Shown here: piece by piece, positions 34,822 to 48,000 of the stretch
How the letters are laid out: each line of letters starts with the position of its first letter
How positions within the stretch are numbered: the first letter of the stretch is position 1
Assembly: GCA_964017045.1 (NCBI GenBank)
Contig: OZ024806.1
Span: forward strand, 20,691,922 to 20,755,921
Source of the DNA: Omphiscola glabra
Taxonomy: Eukaryota; Mollusca; Gastropoda; Lymnaeidae
Direction of reading: 5' to 3'
Length of the DNA: 64,000 nt
The notes under the pieces: model-generated
What the model was told of the DNA's origin: nothing
Databases searched by the model: none
The model's input: only the letters and a program-made list of their open reading frames with translations
Translations under genes and position numbers: made by a program

Positions 34822-37800
34822 GTGTACCATGTGTGAACTAGAGCTGCTTCCCCCAAGTGCGGGTCTGTGGACCGACACCGGTCCGTGAGCTTTACGCTGC
34901 CGGTCCGTGCAATATAAATAGTTATGGTCAAATAAATAGAGAATATAATTAATAAATCCGTCCCCGGTGCATGTGGGAAATTTGGAAAATTGTCCACCGG
35001 TCCACAACACTTAAAAGTTTGGGAAAGGCTCTATCAGTACTTACCGGTCCAAAAAACTGAAAAGTTTGGGAAAGGCTCTATCTGTACTTACCGGTCCAAA
35101 AAACTGAAAAGTTTGGGAAAGGCTCTATCAGTACTTACCAGTCCAAAAAACTGAAAAGTTTGGGAAAGGCTCTATCAGTACTTACCAGTCCAAAAAACTG
35201 AAAAGTTTGGGAAAGGCTCTATCAGTACTTACCAGTCCAAAAAACTGAAAAGTTTGGGAAAGGCTCTATCAGTACTTACCAGTCCAAAAAACTGAAAAGT
35301 TTGGGAAAGGCTCTATCAGTACTTACCAGTCCAAAAAACTGAAAAGTTTGGGAAAGGCTCTATCAGTACTTACCGGTCCAAAAAACTGAAAAGTTTGGGA
35401 AAGGCTCTATCAGTACTTACCAGTCCAAAAAACTGAAAAGTTTGGGAAAGGCTCTATCAGTACTTACCAGTTCAAAAAACTGAAAAGTTTGGGAAAGGCT
35501 CTATCAGTACTTACCAGTCCAAAAAACTGAAAAGTTTGGGAAAGGCTCTATCAGTACTTACCAGTCCAAAAAACTGAAAAGTTTGGGAAAGGCTCTATCA
35601 GTACTTACCAGTCCAAAAAACTGAAACGTTTGGGAAAGGCTCTATCAGTACTTACCAGTCCAAAAAACTGAAAAGTTTGGGAAAGGCTCTATCAGTACTT
35701 ACCAGTCCAAAAAACTGAAACGTTTGGGAAAGGCTCTATCAGTACTTACCAGTCCAAAAGACTGAAAATTTTGGGAAAGGCTCTATCAGTACTTACCAGT
35801 CCAAAAAACTGAAAAGTTTGGGAAAGGCTCTATCAGTACTTACCAGTCCAAAAAACTGAAAAGTTTGGGAAAGGCTCTATCAGTAATTACCAGTCCAAAA
35901 AACTGAAAAGTTTGGGAAAGGCTCTATCAGTACTTACCGGTCCAAAAAACTGAAAAGTTTGGGAAAGGCTCTATCAGTACTTACCAGTCCAAAAAACTGA
36001 AAAGTTTGGGAAAGGCTCTATCAGTACTTACCGGTCCAAAAAACTGAAAAGTTTGGGAAAGGCTCTATCAGTACTTACCAGTCCAAAAAACTGAAAAGTT
36101 TGGGAAAGGCTCTATCAGTACTTACCAGTCCAAAAAACTGAAAAGTTTGGGAAAGGCTCTATCAGTACTTACCAGTCCAAAAAACTGAAAAGTTTGGGAA
36201 AGGCTCTATCAGTAATTACCAGTCCAAAAAACTGAAAAGTTTGGGAAAGGCTCTATCAGTACTTACCGGTCCAAAAAACTGAAAAGTTTGGGAAAGGCTC
36301 TATCAGTACTTACCAGTCCAAAAAACTGAAAAGTTTGGGAAAGGCTCTATCAGTACTTACCGGTCCAAAAAACTGAAAAGTTTGGGAAAGGCTCTATCAG
36401 TACTTACCAGTCCAAAAAACTGAAAAGTTTGGGAAAGGCTCTATCAGTACTTACCAGTCCAAAAAACTGAAAAGTTTGGGAAAGGCTCTATCAGTAATTA
36501 CCAGTCCAAAAAACTGAAAAGTTTGGGAAAGGCTCTATCAGTACTTACCGGTCCAAAAAACTGAAAAGTTTGGGAAAGGCTCTATCAGTACTTACCAGTC
36601 CAAAAAACTGAAAAGTTTGGGAAAGGCTCTATCAGTACTTACCGGTCCAAAAAACTGAAAAGTTTGGGAAAGGCTCTATCAGTACTTACCAGTCCAAAAA
36701 ACTGAAAAGTTTGGGAAAGGCTCTATCAGTACTTACCAGTCCAAAAAACTGAAAAGTTTGGGAAAGGCTCTATCAGTACTTACCAGTCCAAAAAACTGAA
36801 AAGTTTGGGAAAGGCTCTATCAGTAATTACCAGTCCAAAAAACTGAAAAGTTTGGGAAAGGCTCTATCAGTACTTACCGGTCCAAAAAACTGAAAAGTTT
36901 GGGAAAGGCTCTATCAGTACTTACCAGTCCAAAAAACTGAAAAGTTTGGGAAAGGCTCTATCAGTACTTACCGGTCCAAAAAACTGAAAAGTTTGGGAAA
37001 GGCTCTATCAGTACTTACCAGTCCAAAAAACTGAAAAGTTTGGGAAAGGCTCTATCAGTACTTACCAGTCCAAAAAACTGAAAAGTTTGGGAAAGGCTCT
37101 ACCAGTGCTTACTTATTCTATGCCCTCACTTACAATCAAAGTTTCCAATCTCAAGTCAATACAGAATTAAGACACGCATAACTTCAATCATTATATCAAT
37201 CGCTGACAGAAATGACACCTTCGCCACTTCTTTAGACCGGTTAGAACTCCATCCCTGTCTTGATCATTTCGACAAATACAATGTAATCTGGTCTTGTCTG
37301 TTGTCTCAGCCCGCTGTAAGCTGGTCTTGTATGTGGTCTCAGCCCGCTGCAAGCTGGTCTTGTATGTGGTCTCGGCCCGATGTAAGCTGGTCTTGTCTGT
37401 TGTCTCAGCCCGCTGTAATCTGGTCTTGTCTGTTGTCTCAGCCCGCTGTAAGCTGGTCTTGTCTGTGGTCTCAGCCCGCTGCAAGCTGGTCTTGTCTGTG
37501 GTCTCAGTCTGCTGCTTGTGCGCGTTACAAACAGTAATTAAAACATCTGTCATCAATTATTTAAGGCATGGAGTCTAACTTTAGCTCCATCGTGTCATAA
37601 TCTAATGGACACCTCCTTAATGTAATTAGTTTTGTTATGGTAGAGCATTATATGTGTATTTAACTAATGGGTAGTCATGAACCATGCGATCGAAATTTGA
37701 GGAGTGCAGCCTCCCAGGGGCATCTCCACAAGGGGAAACATAGCAATTGCTTCAAATTTAATTGGGGGGAGGGGATTTTACCCCCCCCCCCCCGCTTTTT

Positions 37801-39701
37801 GTTTTGTTTTGTTTGTGTGTGCTAGGTTTTTAATTTCTTCAGTTAAGAAATAAATATTTAAAATGAGAAAAAAGGACAGAGGGGCGGGGGGGGGGGTGGG
37901 GTGGGGGAGGGCGGGTTTTAGCTTCCTCCACTTAATGGTTGGATAGACCCACCTCCCCCCCAACCGCCATAGACTAGAATCCAGGTCTTGCTCTGTCAGG
38001 CGTTGTCCAACCTGTAACCTGGCTCACAGGTCTTGCTCTGTCAGGCATTGTCCAACCTGTTTGACATGAAAAAGATACGATGTTCTTAAAAAAAGTCGTT
38101 GAACGAACGCATGCTGATGTTCAGTTTGAAGGATGTTCATTTTGAAGCTGTTCAGTTTGAAAGATGTTCAGTTTGAAAGATGTTCAGTTTGAAAGATGTT
38201 CAGTTTGAAAGATGTTCAGTTTGAAAGATGTTCAGTTTGAAATATGTTCATTTTAAAAGATGTTCAGTTTGAAAGATGTTCAGTTTAAAAGATGTTCAGT
38301 TTGAAAGATGTTCAGTTTGAAAGATGTTCAGTTTGAAAGATGTTAAGTTTGAAGATGTTCAGTTTGAAATATGTTCATTTTAAAAGATGTTCAGTTTGAA
38401 ATATGTTCAGTTTGAAAGTTGTTCAGTTTGGAAGTTTTTCAGTTTGAAAGATGTTCAGTTTGAAATATGTTCATTTTAAAAGATGTTCAGTTTGAAAGAT
38501 GTCCAGTTTGAAGGATGTTCCTGCATCTCCCGGAGAAACGGATGTAATTGTCACTATCGAATAATTCACTTTGTCAACCAGAAGTCCTCTTCCGTTGTCA
38601 CAATACAATTCCATAACGGCGAAATTTCGTTACAATGGACATAACAACTGGGTAACTTGGCGCCATCTTATTAAATCTCACTTTGATTTGTTCTGCCAAC
38701 CTTTATCAAACATGCCCCCCACCTAAAAGAAATCAAATACAAAAAATCACAAGCACTGAAATTCCATACGTACGAGCGAATGTAAAGCTAAGATATGAAA
38801 TTAGTTGTCCTCCTTAGAGCTACCCATTAAAAAAAAAACAACTACCAAATACAACTTCTCTGACGTCATAGGGAATACGACAGCTGGAGTTATGCACCGT
38901 TGACAAACGCGCGTGCCGTTAAAGGTGCGAGAGTATCGTTACTGTTACATTTTGCGCACACTGCATTCATGTAATTAAGCGGCTCTCAGCCTGTGGGTCG
39001 CGACCCATTTGGGGGTCGCACGACCCTATCCCAGGGGTCGACTAAGACTACCTGAAAACACATATGCTCTACAGTTATGAAGTAGCTACGAAAATAATTT
39101 TGTGGCTGGGGGTCGACATAACGTTAGGAACTGTATTAAATAGTCGCAGCATTAGAAACGTTGAGAACCACTGATGTAATTTGTCCGCCATCACGTACAA
39201 CTAACTCATGAGCGCCAGGGTTTATCGGCTGCCCTACACCAGGTAACCTTGATACAAGAATGTGGTGACCGCTGTCCGAATTCTTTCAAACGATGTTATA
39301 GAATTTTGGTGAAATCATTTTCCATTTCTCTGAAACGATTTACCTAGGCATTAATAACACTGTCCAGTAAGTGAGATCAACACAGTAAACATCACACAGG
39401 CCTTGTTTATGTAAGGTTTTCTGTCCAGTAAGAGAGATCAACACAGTAAATAACCTATATTTTAAAACCGCCAAAGGCGAGATTATACCAGATTGTAATT
39501 AACTCATATGCGACCACCAACAACGATACATCAATGCAAGATTGGAATTAACTCATATGTTGCCGACAACAAGACACAAATCTAAATTAACCCCTGCTTT
39601 ATGGAAATTGTGAGTTGGTGTACTTGAGAGAGAGTGACAGAGAGAGAGAGTGTGAGAGAGGGAGGGTGAGAGAAAGGGCGAGAGAGAGAAAAGGCGAGAG
39701 C

Positions 39702-39733
<32 letters not shown>

Positions 39734-39994
39734 AATAGAGATAGAGATTTTAAGGTGTGTGAGACATCAAATATAAAATCTTTATGGAAATTCATCACAT
39801 ATTTAGTGTTAACATATCCGTTTAGTGTTAACATATCCGTCCTTGTGTCTGCAGGTAGCAGACCTACGTCAGCAGCTCAAGGAAGCCAAGGGAAGTAACA
39901 ACAACAAAGATTCCTCCTCACCGGATAGGAAGGTAAGTACTGAATGCCGGGGAGAGAGAGAAAGAAAGAGATTGAGAGAGAGATAGAAACAGAC

Positions 39995-40051
<57 letters not shown>

Positions 40052-42009
40052 GCTTGGAGGTGACGTATTACAAATGATGGATTAATTTTGAGGAATTTGA
40101 ACTAATTCTGAACCCTTCACATTACAAAAGATGTCCATTCTTTGAATACCAACTCGCTTCACTATAAAAGTGTTTTGGATAAGTGTATAGTGTATTGTAT
40201 AGGTGTATTGGATAGGTGTATTGGATACGTGTATTGGATTGGTGTATATTGAATGGGTGTATTGGATAGTTGTATTGGATATGTGTATTGGATATGTTTA
40301 TTGGATAGGTGTATTGGAGTAGGTTTATTGAGGTAGGTTTTTGTGGGGGGCCAGTGTTTATATTTACAATATTATAACAACCAGTTCATGACGTCATATT
40401 CAGGAGTTTTCTTCGTGATAGTTTTCTTACTCCTCCCCAGTCACCCGACACCTCCAACAAGCTTAATGTGTATTGGTATTTGTGCTGTTTTGTTCAGAAA
40501 GTGAATCGCTTTTTTTAAACACAAAATATCCATTTTCGGAAAGCTATTGACGGTTGACAGGTTGATATGTTAGAGACCGCGTTCCAGGCGTGTGAATGAC
40601 ATAAAGCATGCCCCCCAAAGATATAGCAGTTCTGAAACTGCTGCATCTTACACGCGTACTTATGCGTTTATCATTGATGCATAGGTCCATCAGCAACGTG
40701 ACCATAAAAGTGGAAAAGGATCATATGTTTGGGCAGCTTTGGCTCGAAACGTATTTGTACACGAAGGAAAAAAATATTGATATAAAGTGGAGCAAAATCT
40801 TTGCTGATGCGTTAGTAAACGTAATGGGTCAACGTGGTTGAATTTTAAATGCCGCTAAAAACAAAGTTTTTCGTACGAATCATTTATATAACGTAATATG
40901 GAAGCTAGGGGGAGGCTGGTAAAGGGTATTTGTGCTTTAGGCAGATGGTCAGCCGTTCAGGCTGATGGTCAGTCCACTTCAGGCTGATGGTCAGTCACCT
41001 TTAGGCTGATGGTATGCCGTTTCGGCGATGGCCAGTCCACTTTAGGCATATTGTCAGCCGTTTAGGCTGATGGCCAATCAACTTTAGGCTGATGGTCAGT
41101 CCGTTTAGGCTGACAGTCAGTCCGTTTAGGTTCATGGAAATTCTGTTTTAGGTTGATGATCAGTCCACTTTAGCTTTATGGTCAGTCCACTTTAGGCTTG
41201 GCTGATGGTCAGTTCCTTTTAGACTGATGGTCTGTCCCCTTTAGGCTGATGGTCAGTCACCTTTAGGCTGATAGTCAGTCCGTTTAGGTTCATGGAAAGT
41301 CTATTTTAGGCTGATGGTCATTCCACTTTAGACTTGGCTGATGGTCATCTTTTTAAGGCTGATGGTCAGTCCACTTTAACTTGATGGTCAGTCTATGTTG
41401 AATGGGTGTAGTTCTCTAATTACGACTGGGAAGTTGTCCTATGTTGACTAGGAAATGGTCCAATGTTGACTGGAAAGTTGTTCTTAGGTAACTGGGAAGT
41501 TGTCCAATGTTGACTGGGAAGTTGTCAAATGTTGACTGGGAAGTTGTCCAATGTTGACTGGGAAGTTGTCCAATGTTAACTGGGAAGTTGTCAAATGTTG
41601 ACTGGGAAGTTGTCAAATGTTGACTGGAAAGTTGTCCAATGTTGACTGGGAAGTTGTCCAATATTGACTGGGAAGTGGTCAAATGTTGACTGGGAAAGTG
41701 TCTAATGTTGACTGGAAAGTTGTCAAATGTTGAGTGGGAATTTTTCCATTGTTGACTCGCAAGTTGTCCAATATTGACGCTCTGCGTGACATAAAAGTCC
41801 TGGTGGAGCGACACACTGAAAGTAAGCAGTAGTCAGTGGACACACTGAAAGTAAGCAGTAGTCAGTGGACAAACGATGTTGACAGAAATAGGCTTGAGAA
41901 GTTCGCTTCAACATGCGAAACAAAGTACCGCTTCATCAGGTCTGTGAATGAGATTAATTCGGGTTCTGCTCAAATCAGCAATTCCTTTTTCGTACTGAGT
42001 TTCATATAT

Positions 42010-42049
<40 letters not shown>

Positions 42050-45000
42050 AATAATAAAAGTTATTGGTGTGGCAAATATAAATTATTTTCATTATGGTGT
42101 CCCCGACTAGAAAAGTGGTTAAGGATCACCGTATAAATCTTATTAAATGAAACATCTTATTTTTGACAGTGCTTTTCGACCCTATCAAGGAGTACTAAAT
42201 TAAACTACGCCACACAATGATACTTTCCTTTACAAGTCTAACTTTGCAGTGATGACAAAAATATTTTCCGTGTCTGTGTTCACATATTCCCACGAGAGAT
42301 TCCTTGCTAGACTATATTTCGAAATTATACATTTTTTTGGGATGAGTCATATGGTAATACTATAGAACAGCAGCAACCAAAAACGCCATTCACGCTCTCT
42401 AATATATACGACAGACGCTTCCATCTGTCCGCATTAGTTCAGTTTACGCTCTGCGTGAACTGGTGCCCATGTGTTAAGGAGTTGTGTGACATCTGGTACA
42501 CACCACACTACCATGTAATTAAAATCTACGTTTTTTTCGCTAGTTGATTACTGATACAAGCGAGGACTCCATAATGGGGTGTCTGTCACCGAGACAAAGA
42601 AAAATGAGGGTTGGGTGTGGAATACGCATGATTCCAACTCTAAATCTCAAACATCACTCCAAATCCGGTTTTTGACGTCACGTAATGTGGAAGTTCTTTT
42701 CTATTTATAAAAAATAAAAACCGATAAATTTTGTTATTAGTTTAAGAAAACGATAACATTTCTTTTGATAGTTACGAGTAAAAAATTTGAATTAAAAGTA
42801 TGTAAAAGTTGAATGGCATCTTACATTTCCACAAGTAGTTTGTGACCTACTGTACCAGTGGGTCCCTTTTCAGAATCAACTTGTATGTGGGCAACCCTGT
42901 GTCTTACAAGCTAATCAAGTTTAAGGGTAGTGATACGAGGGGGAGGGCGCCCCTGGGAGCTGCACGTGTTTGAAACCAACTGATTGCAACTATCCGTTCG
43001 TAGCTCAAAGGATTAGCATTACACGACAATCGTTGTCGACTGCAAGCATTTTAATGTTCATTACACCGACTTAGTTTAACAATAACATATGTGCTTTTTG
43101 TCGATTCGAAAGGGTCTTAATTTTCTCCGTCGGAACAGGTACTTCCAAAGTTCAGCTCTATCCATTAAAACAAAAACAGATGACAGTTGACAAGTCATTG
43201 CTGTACAGTGAATACATCTTACAATAGATACTACTAAGGAACAACCCACAAAAACAAAGTTTTACGTATGAATACTTTACATGCAATTTTTGTGTGTGCA
43301 TTTATTTAATTATACGGGATTTGCCATTCATGAAGAGGCGTTATGTAAATCGATAAACTTCTGGCCTAAACACGTTTCATATTTCCTTCATTTTCCCCTT
43401 CAAAAGTACTTTTATTTTTTTACTGCATAACCAAATACGTGCCAAATACAAAGCAATAAGCAAAAACTAAAAATTAATCTCCACACCAAAAACACGCACC
43501 TATTTAAAAAAAGCATTAACATCTTTTTGAAAAACAGGAACAACTGATGATCTATTTTGTGGGCTGGGGCTACACATTTGACAGAATGTGTTGTCTTTTG
43601 CAAGAGTCTATGTGCCAAGTTTCAGCTCGATACGATGATGGGAAGTGGGTCATTTAGCCTTCCGAAAATTTGGCGTAGTTAATATAACAATGCATTTTAT
43701 TTTAAAAGAAAGAAAGAAAAAAAAAACCCTTTTCATTCGATGATATTATAAAGTTTTTTGTTCCGTTTCTCGAAGAGTCCAAAATTTGGCAAAGATTGTT
43801 GTCCGGGAATGTTGCCTTGTAGTAATGTGTAGATAGATTTAGCAAATAAGCCTTGAGCCTCTATCAGGAATCAGTCTTAGAAAAAAAGATGAGATGTTCT
43901 GACTTTTTATTCCCTAGCTAGAAAGAGTGATCCCATCTATATCGCCATCTTAACGTCATGACTACTAACACAATAAACTACTGTTTTTTTGTCAATACGC
44001 CCCACCCCCGTCCCCCTCTCTCTTCCTTACAACACCCTGTCTTACTGTGTCTGCCAGTTTCTGCTGTCAGTTATATATATATCATTGCAGTGCGTTGAGT
44101 TTGGCTGAAGATGACCCCCCCTCCACTTTTCTTTTTTTTTTTACCTGACAGAGCTTCACTCAGAATTCAAGCGATTTTTGTTTCTTATATTTATTGACTT
44201 TGTTCTATGACTTTGTTCTATGACTTTGTTCTATGACTTTGTTCGATGAACCCTCTTTCCTTCACCTTTTGAGATCACAAAAATGAAAAGTTTAGACTTA
44301 TATATATTTTTGCGTCCAAAATACAATAAATGTATCATTTCGTTTAAGTCGGATAGTAAAAATAAAATTAGCCTTAACCAAAAAAAAAACAACAAACAAA
44401 CAACATTTATAGGCGATATGTTTTGGTGTAGTGGTGAAAAGCGTATGTCTATTTTTAACATTAAGACCCATAAGGCAATTATTTTTTCAGTATTGATGAG
44501 ATAAGATTGAAAGCAACCACTTTCTCCGCCACGTACAATAGTTTTAGATGATTTCTTGTGACGTTGATGAACAAGACAAAGCAACTACAGGGAGGGCCAC
44601 GGAAAAATTACCCCCGCCCCCTCCCCTGCTTCCGGTGATCGTATGACAAAATGAGTGAGCTAGTGGCTTCTTTTCTCTTTACGTACCGACAAGTTACAGC
44701 ATACCCTGGGGGCCCACAGATGTAGGGACTGCTCTCCGGCTACCCTTGTAGCTTCTGTAACTTGTAGGTAAGTAAATACAAAGAAACTAACTCCTTCATC
44801 TAGTTATGCTATCATCAGAGATAGGCTACCTACTTTCTGGCGGACCCTTAATTTGTGTATGGAGTAATGCTGTTGCAGTTGTAAAAAAAAAGAAGAAGAA
44901 ATAAAAAGATAAAAAAACCAAATAAAGTTTTGGATATCGCAAAGTTTCGTCCATATTTAAAAAAAAAATATGTTTGTTTAAAAATTCTTCAAGTTCAAGG

Positions 45001-48000
45001 TCCCTTTTAATTTTTTTGCAGGTTCTCTCGGGCATCTACACTAGATCAATCGACTGAAAAAAGCCACGAGAGGATGCTGCGCAGAACTGGTGCGCAACCG
45101 GCTCAAATTTTTTTTTTTTAAGATGGCGTCTCAACAATGCTTTCAACTTTAAACGTCCCTGTTTTTGTGATAATTTTAAAACAATTGTTTTTTTTCAGGG
45201 GCGTACCCAGTGATAAAAATTAGGTGCTAGCTGACAATTAGTTTGATTGCTTAGACTTCATGAATTATTTAAATTCTCCCTGACTTCAAACCATTGCATT
45301 TTAATTATCAGTTTATAACAAGTTTAAAAAAAAACATGTTTTGCCAGAAGATCTAAAGTAAATAAACATCGTCGAAGACAGTCCTGGGTACGCCGCTGGC
45401 TGTAATAAATTTGTACAGAAAGTCTAGATTAGGTGCGTGTAAATACTTGTCTTTCCATTGATAATTTATTTATTTGTAAAGTTCTCGTCTAAGTTTGAAC
45501 GAGGTCAATTTGTTCTATAAAACAACAAATTCTTGTACATTTTAGATAACTTTAATCCATCTTTTTAAAATATTTATTCCTATCTGTAAAAAAAAAAATT
45601 ATTAGTAGTGCAATACAATTTTTGCGGTGTATTTTCAGGAAAGAATTCCATTTCAAAATAATAACATGTCAATTTTTATTTATTTATCTATTTTACTTTA
45701 AATTCTATCAAAGTTAGTCATTTGGGTGTATTTACCATCTCTTTTTTCCATATGTTTCATAATTAAACTCTATAATATTTCATATAATGGTAATTCTGAG
45801 TGAAATTACTTTTTTTTTTTTTTTTTTACATTTCCCGTCCAATTTAAGCTAAAGAGTTAATCAACAGCAGTCTGCTATTTTTTAAATGAATATTTTCCAT
45901 TTGATTTTGCACCTTTCATATGTGTGAATGATTATTTATAATGAATCTGTCTCTTTGTTTTTTTTTTTTTTTCGTTTTGTTTGAATCTCTCAGTATGAGC
46001 TTTCAATAAAGAATGTCATCTTTTTTTAACAAACTCAAAGCACTTGCAAATTTCCTTTTAATGTTCACGAATCGTTGGTTCACAATTTGGTTTCACGTTA
46101 ATTCCTTCTCTGCTAGCTCTCAGATATTGATTTGAATTTGCATCCTTTGAAAATATACCACATAGTTCCAAAATGTCCCCCCCCCCCTTTTTTTTTGTTT
46201 TGTTATCCCCACCAAACATTTCCAAATTTGTTTTGTCACTGCTTGAAATTTGAATCTTAATTTGATTTGTTGCATTCAAGAAAATGAAGTTCAACACCTC
46301 ACCAACAGCTAAGTTGTAAATAAATATTTAATAAAATCTACAAGCATGCCACATATATTGTGTAATGTGTTTGATAAGGGCTGTCAAACATTTATGACAT
46401 GACCACATATGACACGCGAAAGATATAAGCTGTCAAACATTTATGACATGACCACATATGACACGCGAAAGATATAAGCTGTCAAACATTTATGACATGA
46501 CCACATATGACACGCGAAAGATATAAGCTGTCAAACATTTATGACATGACCACATATGACACGCGAAAGATATAAGCTGTCAAACATTTATGACATGACC
46601 ACATATGACACGCGAAAGATATAAGCTGTCAAACATTTATGACATGACCACATATGACACGCGAAAGATATAAGCTGTCAAACATTTATGACATGACCAC
46701 ATATGACACGCGAAAGATATAAGCTGTCAAACATTTATGACATGACCACATATGACACGCGAAAGATATAAGCTGTCAAACATTTATGACATGACCACAT
46801 ATGACACGCGAAAGATATAAGCTGTCAAACATTTATGACATGACCACATATGACACGCGAAAAATATAAGCTGTCAAACACGTAATAAAATGATGTCAAA
46901 CGCAGAAGTACAGGCTGTCAATACAGGCTGTCAATACAGGCTGTCAATACAGGCTGTCAATACAGGCTGTCAATACAGGCTGTCAATAAAGGCTGTCAAT
47001 ACAGGCTGTCAATACAGGCTGTCAATACAGGCTGTCAATACAGGCTGTCAATACAGGCTGTCAATACAGGCTGTCAGTACAGGCTGTCAATACAGGCTGT
47101 CAATACAGGCTGTCAATACAGGCTGTCAATACAGGCTGTCAATACAGGCTGTCAATACAGGCTGTCAATACAGGCTGTCAATACAGGCTGTCAATACAGG
47201 CTGTCGTATAAAAAAAAATGCGGGCTGTCAAAACCAGAGAGTACAGGCTGTCGAATACAGAAATGTAAGCTGTCAAACACATAAATGTAGGCTGTTGATA
47301 ATACAAGCTGTCATATACAAAAATACGGGCTGTCAAAGACAGAAATTTAGGCGGTCAAACACAGAAATACAGGCTGTCAAACACAGAAATGCTGGTTATC
47401 AAACACAGAAATACAGGGTGTCAAACACAGAAATGCAGGCTGTCAATACAAGCTGTCATACAACAAAAATACAGGCTGTCGTAAACAGAAAGTGAGGCTG
47501 TCAAACACAGAAATACAGGCTGTCAAACAAAGAAATGCAGGCTGTCATAAACAAAAATACAAGCTGCCAAACACAGAAATACATGTTGTCAAACACAAAT
47601 TCATGCTGCCATACACAGAAATACAGACGGCCAAACATATAATATCAGTCCCTCAAATACAGGAATATAATCTGTTAAAGACAAAAATTCAAGCCGCATG
47701 GAAATGTAAAGAAAAAAAAAAGTCGAATAGAATTTCGTAAATGGATTAGTAACGCGTTGACCAATACCTTCGTGTTTGGCGGACCGGTGGACACGTTTTG
47801 AAATGGCCCCCAGGGACCGGCGTCAGATTTATTCATTAGATTTTCTGTTTATTCGACCATAAATATTCATGTTGTGCGGACCGGCAACGTAAGGCTCGCA
47901 GACCGGCGTCGGTCCGAGGTCCACCAATTGAGGAACACTGGATTAGTACACGCAGCAATAGCTTTAAATGAATATAAAAGTAAAAAAATAGAATATCTAA

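Noticed and set aside
40440..40467. Possible exon after the acceptor ctcctccccag reading SPDTSNKLN
   Set aside because: The acceptor is good and the phase would fit, but a gtgtat donor is weak, the peptide is not recognisable, and exons 2 and 3 already join in phase.
40608..40841. 77-codon open frame MPPKDIAVLKLL...
   Set aside because: Not repetitive, but no domain, no splice context and no homologue known to me. Left as unknown sequence, not called as a gene.
45196..45398. Target-site duplication for the caggggcgtaccc MITE
   Set aside because: The left flank is poly-T and the right flank gctgtaat, so no duplicated 8-mer can be claimed, although the inverted ends are clear.
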